Shown one piece after another: positions 37,389 to 43,684 of a DNA stretch of 64,000 bases; the first letter of the stretch is position 1, and each line of letters starts with the position of its first letter. The notes under the pieces are model-generated. The model made no database searches and was not told where the DNA came from. It saw only the letters and a program-made list of their open reading frames with translations. Both the position numbers and the translations under genes were made by a program. The stretch comes from Pseudomonas frederiksbergensis (GTDB taxonomy: Bacteria; Pseudomonadota; Gammaproteobacteria; Pseudomonadales; Pseudomonadaceae), in NCBI RefSeq assembly GCF_001874645.1, contig NZ_CP017886.1, forward strand, positions 930,001-994,000. The letters run 5' to 3'.

Positions 37389-37428
37389 GTAGCCAACGGC
37401 GGTTGCCCCACCTACGACAAAGACGTCG
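37389..37428 (+). promoter_or_regulatory. Dual-hairpin ANTAR (NasT) target in the nasA leader
   Basis: Hairpin P1 (37389-37406): stem GTAGCC/GGTTGC with G-U pairs and hexaloop AACGGC. Hairpin P2 (37415-37428): stem CGAC/GTCG and hexaloop AAAGAC. Both loops have A at position 1 and G at position 4, the ANTAR-binding signature, and the linker is 8 bases. The 3' arm of P2 is also the start of the terminator, so the two structures exclude each other. Confidence 0.8.
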
Positions 37429-37470
37429 CACACCCCTTTCGCGCAAGCGCAGCGGGTTGCGGCGTTTTTT
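37425..37470 (+). terminator. Leader terminator (attenuator) before nasA
   Basis: The 5' arm GTCGCACACCCC pairs with CGGGTTGCGGC (with a G-U pair and a bulge), followed by seven T residues at 37464-37470. It ends 100 bases before the nasA start, so it would stop transcription unless P2 forms. Confidence 0.78.
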
Positions 37471-37570
37471 CGTTTTGGCCCCACAGCCCGGGGCCGGTGG
37501 TGCGGCCGTCGCGGCGCCCCACCGCAAAGCTCATGACTCCCTTCGAGACTCTTCACAGCTGAGGTGCGCG

Positions 37571-38782
37571 ATGAATTCAAGCTTCTGGAAATCCGGCCAT
37601 ACCCCGACACTCTTCTCGGCCTTTCTGTATTTCGACCTGAGCTTCATGGTCTGGTACCTGCTCGGCCCGTTGGCGGTGCAGATCGCCGCTGACTTGCATC
37701 TGACTACCCAGCAACGCGGCCTCGTGGTGGCCACGCCGATTCTGGCCGGGGCGTTCTTGCGCTTCGTGATGGGACTGCTGGCAGATCGTCTGTCGCCGAA
37801 AACCGCCGGGCTGATCGGCCAGGTGATTGTGATCTGCGCCCTGTTCGGTGCCTGGAAGCTCGGTATCCACAGCTACGAGCAAGCATTGCTGCTGGGCCTG
37901 TTCCTCGGCATGGCCGGCGCCTCCTTCGCCGTCGCCCTGCCCCTGGCTTCGCAGTGGTATCCGCCACAGCATCAGGGCAAGGCGATGGGCATTGCCGGTG
38001 CGGGCAACTCGGGCACGGTGTTCGCCGCACTGATCGCCCCGATACTGGCTGCCTCATTTGGCTGGAGCAACGTCTTTGGCTTCGCGCTGATCCCACTGAT
38101 CCTGACGCTGATCATCTTCGCCTGGCTGGCGAAAAACGCGCCTGAACGGCCGAAAGCCAAAGCCATGAGCGACTACTTCAAGGCCCTCGGTGACCGCGAC
38201 AGTTGGTGGTTCATGTTTTTCTACAGCGTGACCTTCGGTGGTTTCATCGGCCTGGCCAGCGCCCTGCCCGGCTACTTCAACGACCAATATCGCCTGAGCC
38301 CGGTCACCGCCGGTTACTACACCGCAGCCTGTGTGTTCGGCGGCAGTTTGATGCGGCCACTCGGTGGTGCACTGGCGGATCGTTTCGGTGGTATTCGCAC
38401 CTTGCTGGTGATGTACACGCTGGCAGCGATCTGCATGGCTGCCGTGGGTTTCAACCTGCCCAGCTCCTACGCTGCACTGGCGCTGTTCGTCTGCACCATG
38501 CTCGGCCTTGGCGCAGGTAATGGCGCGGTGTTCCAGTTGGTGCCGCAGCGCTTTCGCCGCGAAATCGGCGTGATGACCGGCTTGATCGGCATGGCGGGCG
38601 GCATCGGCGGTTTCGCCCTCGCGGCGGGCATGGGTGCGATCAAGCAGAGTACCGGCAGCTACCAGTTGGCCTTGTGGTTGTTCGCCAGTCTCGGTGTTCT
38701 GGCCTGGTTTGGCCTGCATGGGGTCAAACGCCGCTGGAGAACCACGTGGGGTTCGGCCGCTGTGACCGCAGCGCGGGTATGA
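37571..38782 (+). CDS. nasA: MFS nitrate/nitrite transporter
   Basis: An inner-membrane NarK/NasA-family transporter for assimilatory nitrate uptake. From ATG 37571 (MNSSFWKSGHTPTLFSAFLYFDLSFMVWYL) it is 403 residues with 12 predicted helices. The longer open frame from 37247 is read-through of REP and leader DNA. Family features are the FMVWYLLGPLAVQIA first helix, the GMAGASFAVALPLASQWYP segment close to the NarK signature, and GLGAGNGAVFQLVPQRF. AGCTGAGGTG precedes the start. The kinase gene follows 7 bases later. Confidence 0.93.
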   Translation: MNSSFWKSGHTPTLFSAFLYFDLSFMVWYLLGPLAVQIAADLHLTTQQRGLVVATPILAGAFLRFVMGLLADRLSPKTAGLIGQVIVICALFGAWKLGIHSYEQALLLGLFLGMAGASFAVALPLASQWYPPQHQGKAMGIAGAGNSGTVFAALIAPILAASFGWSNVFGFALIPLILTLIIFAWLAKNAPERPKAKAMSDYFKALGDRDSWWFMFFYSVTFGGFIGLASALPGYFNDQYRLSPVTAGYYTAACVFGGSLMRPLGGALADRFGGIRTLLVMYTLAAICMAAVGFNLPSSYAALALFVCTMLGLGAGNGAVFQLVPQRFRREIGVMTGLIGMAGGIGGFALAAGMGAIKQSTGSYQLALWLFASLGVLAWFGLHGVKRRWRTTWGSAAVTAARV

Positions 38783-38789
38783 TGCGCCA

Positions 38790-40460
38790 ATGAGCCTGCA
38801 ATTGAGCTTCGCCGAGGCCAGTGCCATCGGCCCACGGGACGAGAATCAGGACGCCCTGTGCCTGGTCACGCCCGCCGCTGAACTGGCGGCGAGCAAGGGG
38901 TTTCTGTTCGCGATCGCCGACGGTGTCAGTCAATGCGCCGACGGTGGTCTCGCCGCCCGGTCAACCTTGCAGGCTCTGGCCCTCGACTACTACGCCACAC
39001 CGCAGACCTGGGCTGTGGCCCAAGCGCTGGACCGCCTGCTGCTGGCGCAGAATCGCTGGTTGCAGGCCAATGGCGGTGGCCAGCCGTTGCTCACCACCCT
39101 CAGCGCGCTGGTGCTGCGCGGTCGACGCTTCACGTTGGCGCATGTCGGCGATTGTCGGGTCTATCGCTGGCACGCCGACCAGTTGCAGCGCATCAGTGAG
39201 GACCACGTCTGGGAGCAACCGGGCATGCAGCATGTGCTCAAGCGCGCACTAGGGCTGGATCAGCATCTGGTGCTGGACTTTCTCGATGGCGAGTTGCGCG
39301 CGGGCGAGAGTTTCGTCCTGCTGAGCGATGGCGTTTGGGCGACACTCGGCGACATGGCCATCGCGGCCATTTTGCGCGATCAGCCCGACCTCGACAGCGC
39401 TGCGCAAACCCTGGTCAACGCGGCCCACCTGGCCGGTAGCCAGGACAACGCCAGTGCGCTGCTGGTGCGGGTCGACACTCTAGGCGAAACGAGCATCGGT
39501 GATGCGCTGATCCACCTGCAGCAATGGCCATTGCCGCCGCCACTCAAACCCGGTCAGGCCTTCGAGGGCTGGCACGTCGAGCGGCTGCTCGGGCAGAGTC
39601 AGCAGTCGCTGATGTACCGTGTACGTGATGGGCAGCAACAGCCCTGGCTACTGAAAACCCTCCCCTCGCAGTTGAACACCGACACAGCGGCCGGCCAGGC
39701 GCTGCTCTGCGAAGAGTGGTTTCTCAAGCGCGTTGCCGGTCGAAGCTTTCCGGAAATACACCCGGCAGCGCAACGTCAGCACCTGTATTACGTGATGCGC
39801 GAGTACCCGGGGGTGACCTTGGCCGAGCTGTTCGCGCAAAACGGTCCGTTGCCGCTGCCCCAATGGCAACAACTGGCCGAACGTCTGCTGCGGGCCGTGG
39901 GCATGCTGCATCGGCGGCAGATTTTCCATCGCGACATTAAACCGGAAAACCTGCTGCTGGCTGAAGACGGCGAGTTACGGCTGCTGGATTTCGGTCTGGC
40001 GTACTGCACTGGCTTATCCGAAGACCCATCGAACGCGCTGCCGGGCACTCCGAGCTACATCGCCCCGGAAGCGTTCAATGGGGATCCGCCGACACCGCAA
40101 CAGGATCTGTATGCCGTCGGCGTGACGCTGTATTACCTGGCCACCGGGCATTTTCCCTACGGAGAAATCGAAGCCTTTCAACGTCCGCGCTTTGGCTCGC
40201 CGGTCAGCGCCAACCGCTATCGGCCGGATTTGCCGGACTGGCTCGGGCAAAGCCTGGAACGCGCGGTATGCGCCGACCCGGCGCAACGTTATGAAACGGC
40301 GGAGGAATGGTTGCTGCTGCTGGAACAAGGCGAACGGCGCAGTTTGAGTGTACGACCCCGGCCGCTGCTGGAGCGTGAACCGTTGAAGGTCTGGCGGACA
40401 CTGGCGCTGGTGTCGTTGCTGATCAATCTGGCGTTGTTGTATCTGGTATTTCATGGCTGA
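38790..40460 (+). CDS. PP2C phosphatase-Ser/Thr kinase fusion with C-terminal membrane anchor
   Basis: A 556-residue fusion of two opposing activities. The PP2C domain (about 1-235) keeps its metal-binding motifs: RDENQD, ADGVS, SDGVW and QDNAS. The kinase domain (about 260-520) has an invariant-type Lys near 287 (LLKTL), HRDIKPEN near 380, DFG near 400 and a PGTPSYIAPE activation segment; its glycine loop is degenerate (LLGQSQQSLMYRV). A single helix at about 532-554 (TLALVSLLINLALLYLVF) anchors the C-terminus with only HG after it. It is 7 bases after nasA, within the nitrate regulon. The substrate is unknown; NasA, NirB or nitrogen regulators are candidates. Confidence 0.9.
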   Translation: MSLQLSFAEASAIGPRDENQDALCLVTPAAELAASKGFLFAIADGVSQCADGGLAARSTLQALALDYYATPQTWAVAQALDRLLLAQNRWLQANGGGQPLLTTLSALVLRGRRFTLAHVGDCRVYRWHADQLQRISEDHVWEQPGMQHVLKRALGLDQHLVLDFLDGELRAGESFVLLSDGVWATLGDMAIAAILRDQPDLDSAAQTLVNAAHLAGSQDNASALLVRVDTLGETSIGDALIHLQQWPLPPPLKPGQAFEGWHVERLLGQSQQSLMYRVRDGQQQPWLLKTLPSQLNTDTAAGQALLCEEWFLKRVAGRSFPEIHPAAQRQHLYYVMREYPGVTLAELFAQNGPLPLPQWQQLAERLLRAVGMLHRRQIFHRDIKPENLLLAEDGELRLLDFGLAYCTGLSEDPSNALPGTPSYIAPEAFNGDPPTPQQDLYAVGVTLYYLATGHFPYGEIEAFQRPRFGSPVSANRYRPDLPDWLGQSLERAVCADPAQRYETAEEWLLLLEQGERRSLSVRPRPLLEREPLKVWRTLALVSLLINLALLYLVFHG

Positions 40461-40473
40461 CGCCTTGCTTTAC

Positions 40474-40608
40474 GTAGCAGCTGGCGCAGCCTGCGTTCGG
40501 CGGCGCAGCCGTCGTAATCCGGTACGCTCGGTCTACCTGTTGAACCGCGTGTTGAGATTTTACGACGGCTTCGCCGCCGAACGCAGGCTTCGCCAGCTGC
40601 TACGGGGA
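40474..40608. repeat. Long imperfect inverted repeat of a different REP type
   Basis: The left arm TACGTAGCAGCTGGCGCAGCC continues with TGCGTTCGGCGGCGCAGCCGTCGTAA; the right arm is its inverse, TTACGACGGC through GCTGCTACG. The arms are about 47 bases each and lie about 40 bases apart. They are much longer than the common REP units and share only short motifs with them. It lies between the kinase stop and the nirB promoter. Confidence 0.8.
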
Positions 40609-40714
40609 TGTGTCGCGCCAATTGTGGGCGGCACGCCTTTAATCGGTGCAAAAAGCCCAATTCAGGCACTGCATGACGGACCAAAACCCAACAAAACCAC
40701 GCCCTCCCCCGATT

Positions 40715-40730
40715 TGGCACGACCACTGCA
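40715..40730 (+). promoter_or_regulatory. Sigma-54 promoter of nirBD-nasC-cobA
   Basis: TGGCACGACCACTGCA has GG at 40716-40717 and GC at 40728-40729 with ten bases between, and only one departure from the consensus (CTGCA for TTGCA). The predicted start is near 40741, eleven bases before ANTAR hairpin P1. Confidence 0.75.
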
Positions 40731-40751
40731 TTACCTGTTTCACCATACATA

Positions 40752-40816
40752 AAGCCCAGCCTTCAACGACGAAGGGTGGGCTTCCCTCAGAGTAGGGACC
40801 AGGACAAAGGCGTCCT
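40752..40816 (+). promoter_or_regulatory. Dual-hairpin ANTAR (NasT) target in the nirB leader
   Basis: P1 (40752-40783): outer stem AAGCCCA/TGGGCTT, inner stem CCTTC/GAAGG, hexaloop AACGAC. P2 (40801-40816): stem AGGAC/GTCCT, hexaloop AAAGGC. Both loops have A1 and G4. The 17-base linker contains a small TCCCT/AGGGA hairpin whose loop (CAGAGT) does not fit ANTAR. P2 overlaps the 5' arm of the following terminator by eight bases. Confidence 0.83.
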
Positions 40817-40846
40817 CGCTAGGCAACTAGCGGGACGCCTTTTTTT
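40808..40846 (+). terminator. Leader terminator (attenuator) before nirB
   Basis: AGGCGTCC and CGCTAG pair with CTAGCG and GGACGCCT around a GCAA loop with one bulged T, followed by six or more T residues. It is very stable and lies 70 bases before the nirB start. Confidence 0.9.
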
Positions 40847-40916
40847 GTTTGCGCAAAATATCTCGAGCCAGCCTGACCGCCCTGATGAGGCCAGTCTGAG
40901 CTCCCCGGAGAACCTG

Positions 40917-43370
40917 ATGAAAAAACTAAAACTGGTGATGATCGGCAACGGCATGGCCGGGGTTCGCACCCTGGAAGAATTGCTCAAGCTGAGCAGCGAG
41001 CTGTATGACATCACGGTCTTCGGTGCCGAGCCCCACACCAACTACAACCGTATTCTTCTCTCGCCGGTACTGGCCGGGGAGCAGACCTTTGAAGAGATCG
41101 TGCTCAACGACCTGAGCTGGTACCTGGACAACAACATCAAACTGCTGCTCAACCGCAAGGTGGTGGAGATCGACCGGGTCAAACGCAGGGTCATTGCCGA
41201 AGACGGCAGCGAAGCCGAATACGACCGGCTGCTGATCGCCACCGGTTCGACGCCATTCATCCTGCCAATCCCTGGCAACACCTTACAGGGCGTGATCGGC
41301 TACCGCGACATCGCCGACACCCAGGCCATGATCGACACCGCCAAAACCCACAAACATGCGGTGGTCATCGGCGGCGGCCTGCTGGGCCTTGAAGCCGCCA
41401 ATGGGCTGATGCTGCGCGGCATGCAAGTGACCGTGGTGCACCTCGGCGAGTGGTTGCTGGAACGGCAACTGGACAAAACCAGTGGCCAGTTGCTGCAAAC
41501 CGCCCTGGAAGGTCGCGGCTTGCACTTTCGCCTGTGCGAACAGACCCAGGCCCTGCACGACGCCGGCAACGGCCGGGTCGGCTCGGTACAGTTCAAGAAC
41601 GGCGATATCATTCCCGCTGACCTCGTGGTGATGGCCGCCGGCATTCGCCCCAATACCGAACTCGCGGAGAAATCCGGCATCCCGTGCAACCGCGGGATTC
41701 TGGTCAACGACACCCTGCAAACCTATGACCCGCGCATCTACGCCATCGGCGAATGCGCCAGTCACCGTGGCATCGCCTACGGCCTGGTGGCGCCGCTGTT
41801 CGAGCAGGCCAAGGTCTGCGCCAACCACCTGGCGCAACTGGGTTTCGCGCGCTATTCGGGCTCGGTGACCTCGACCAAACTGAAAGTCACCGGCATCGAC
41901 CTGTTCTCCGCCGGCGACTTTATGGGCGGCGAAGGCACCGAGACCATCACCCTCTCCGACCCTATTGGCGGGGTCTACAAAAAACTGGTGATCAAGGATG
42001 ACGTGCTGGTCGGTGCCTGTCTGTACGGCGACACCGCGGATGGCGGCTGGTATTTCCGGCAGATTCGCGAGAACCACGCCATCGGCGAGATCCGCGATCA
42101 CCTGATGTTCGGTGAGAACGCTCTGGGCGATGTAGGCCACCAGGGCCAGGACAAAGCCATGAGCATGGCCGACAGCGCCGAAGTCTGCGGTTGCAACGGT
42201 GTCTGCAAGGGCACCATCGTCAAGGCGATTCAGGAACACGGGCTGTTCAGCGTCGACGAGGTCAAGAAACACACCAAAGCGGCCAGCTCGTGCGGCTCTT
42301 GCGCCGGACTGGTGGAGCAGATCCTGATCAACACCGTCGGCGGCGCGGCGGACGTCAAACCGAAAAGCGAAAAAGCCATTTGCGGCTGCAGCGACCTCAA
42401 CCACGGGCAGATCCGCCAGGCGATCCGCGAAGAGCATCTGTTGACGATCGCCGGAACCATGAGCTACCTGAACTGGCGCACCCCGAATGGCTGCGCCACG
42501 TGCCGCCCGGCGCTCAACTACTACCTGATTTCCACGTGGCCGGGCGAGGCCAAGGACGATCCGCAATCACGCCTGATCAACGAGCGGGCCCACGCCAATA
42601 TTCAGAAAGACGGCACGTATTCGGTAGTCCCACGGATGTGGGGCGGTGTGACCAATCCTTCAGAGCTGCGGCGCATTGCCGATGTGGCCGACAAGTACAA
42701 CGTGCCCATGGTCAAGGTCACGGGCGGCCAGCGCATCGACTTGCTGGGGATCAAGAAGCAGGATCTGCCCGGCGTCTGGAAGGACCTCGACATGCCGTCC
42801 GGCCATGCCTACGGCAAATCGATTCGCACGGTCAAAACCTGCGTCGGTAGCGAGTTCTGCCGCTTTGGCACGCAAAATTCCACACAACTGGGTATCGAAC
42901 TGGAGCATGACCTGTTCAACATGTGGTCGCCGCACAAGGTCAAGCTGGCGGTCTCTGGTTGCCCGCGCAACTGTTCGGAAGCCGGGATCAAGGACGTAGG
43001 GATCATCGGCGTCGACTCTGGCTGGGAGATGTACATCGGCGGCAACGGCGGGATCAAAACAGAGGTCGCGGAGTTCTTCGTCAAACTGAAAACGGCTGAA
43101 GAAGTGCGCGAATACAACGGCGCTTTCCTACAGCTGTATCGCGAAGAAGCCTTCTACCTCGAACGCACCGTGCACTACCTGCAACGAGTCGGCATGGAAC
43201 ACATCAAGAAAGCCGTGCTGGAAGACCCCGAGCGCCGCAAAGCACTCAACGACCGGCTGCAATTCTCCCTTTCGTTCGAGCAGGACCCATGGAAAGAACG
43301 CCTTGAGCAGCCGTTGCTGAAGAAGGAGTTCGATGTCATCCCCGTGAAAAACCTGGAGGTGCCGGCATGA
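40917..43370 (+). CDS. nirB: Assimilatory nitrite reductase (NADH) large subunit
   Basis: NirB reduces nitrite to ammonium in the cytoplasm. From ATG 40917 (MKKLKLVMIGNGMAGVRTLEELL) it is 817 residues; the frame extends upstream through the attenuator without family support. The FAD/NAD(P)H-binding module covers about 1-400. Two BFD-like [2Fe-2S] segments follow, with CGCNGVCKGT and CGSC near 422-465 and CGCSDLNH and CATC near 487-525. The ferredoxin half-domain comes next. The siroheme/[4Fe-4S] ligands are CVGSEFCRFG (about 641) and CPRNCSEAG (about 681). It overlaps nirD by four bases. Confidence 0.96.
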   Translation: MKKLKLVMIGNGMAGVRTLEELLKLSSELYDITVFGAEPHTNYNRILLSPVLAGEQTFEEIVLNDLSWYLDNNIKLLLNRKVVEIDRVKRRVIAEDGSEAEYDRLLIATGSTPFILPIPGNTLQGVIGYRDIADTQAMIDTAKTHKHAVVIGGGLLGLEAANGLMLRGMQVTVVHLGEWLLERQLDKTSGQLLQTALEGRGLHFRLCEQTQALHDAGNGRVGSVQFKNGDIIPADLVVMAAGIRPNTELAEKSGIPCNRGILVNDTLQTYDPRIYAIGECASHRGIAYGLVAPLFEQAKVCANHLAQLGFARYSGSVTSTKLKVTGIDLFSAGDFMGGEGTETITLSDPIGGVYKKLVIKDDVLVGACLYGDTADGGWYFRQIRENHAIGEIRDHLMFGENALGDVGHQGQDKAMSMADSAEVCGCNGVCKGTIVKAIQEHGLFSVDEVKKHTKAASSCGSCAGLVEQILINTVGGAADVKPKSEKAICGCSDLNHGQIRQAIREEHLLTIAGTMSYLNWRTPNGCATCRPALNYYLISTWPGEAKDDPQSRLINERAHANIQKDGTYSVVPRMWGGVTNPSELRRIADVADKYNVPMVKVTGGQRIDLLGIKKQDLPGVWKDLDMPSGHAYGKSIRTVKTCVGSEFCRFGTQNSTQLGIELEHDLFNMWSPHKVKLAVSGCPRNCSEAGIKDVGIIGVDSGWEMYIGGNGGIKTEVAEFFVKLKTAEEVREYNGAFLQLYREEAFYLERTVHYLQRVGMEHIKKAVLEDPERRKALNDRLQFSLSFEQDPWKERLEQPLLKKEFDVIPVKNLEVPA

Positions 43371-43684
43371 ACTGGCTGGATATCTGCGCACTCGAAGAAA
43401 TCAACGCCCTGGGCTCGCGCATCGTCAGCGGACCCAAAGGTGACATCGCTATTTTTCGCACCAGCGACGATGAGGTTTTCGCCCTCGACGACCGCTGCCC
43501 GCACAAAGGCGGGCCGCTGTCCCAGGGACTGATCTATGGCAAACGCGTCGCTTGCCCGTTGCACAATTGGCAGATCGACCTGGAGTCCGGTCAGGCCCTG
43601 GCGCCTGACGTCGGTTGCGCCCATCACCATCCGGCACGGGTGGAGAATGGTCGGGTCATGCTGGCTCTGCGGGAAGCAGGCTGA
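43367..43684 (+). CDS. nirD: Assimilatory nitrite reductase small subunit
   Basis: A 105-residue Rieske-fold partner of NirB. The Rieske ligand pattern is complete (CPHKGGP, then CPLHNW), unlike the E. coli NirD, which lacks the cluster ligands. It may therefore hold a [2Fe-2S] cluster. ATG 43367 overlaps the nirB stop, and its TGA overlaps the ATG of the nitrate reductase gene by one base, so all three are translationally coupled. Confidence 0.94.
   Translation: MNWLDICALEEINALGSRIVSGPKGDIAIFRTSDDEVFALDDRCPHKGGPLSQGLIYGKRVACPLHNWQIDLESGQALAPDVGCAHHHPARVENGRVMLALREAG

Noticed and set aside
37247..37570. N-terminal extension of the nasA reading frame through REP and leader DNA
   Set aside because: It translates the REP (RSQPAAAPT) and the attenuator; the NasA family starts at 37571 with a good Shine-Dalgarno.
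40640..40700. An NtrC enhancer site upstream of the nirB sigma-54 promoter
   Set aside because: GCAC and GGTGC half-sites are present but spaced ten bases apart rather than about six, so the match to the NtrC consensus is too weak to report.
40453..40752. 99-codon open frames on both strands between the kinase gene and nirB
   Set aside because: They are translations of the long inverted repeat and have repeat-derived, Arg-rich sequence without domains.
40784..40799. The TCCCT/AGGGA hairpin in the nirB leader as the second ANTAR hairpin
   Set aside because: Its loop CAGAGT lacks A1 and G4. The AGGAC/GTCCT hairpin next to it fits and overlaps the terminator.
40776..40916. N-terminal extension of nirB through the leader terminator
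   Set aside because: No homology before MKKLKLVMIGNG, and it would place coding sequence over the attenuator.
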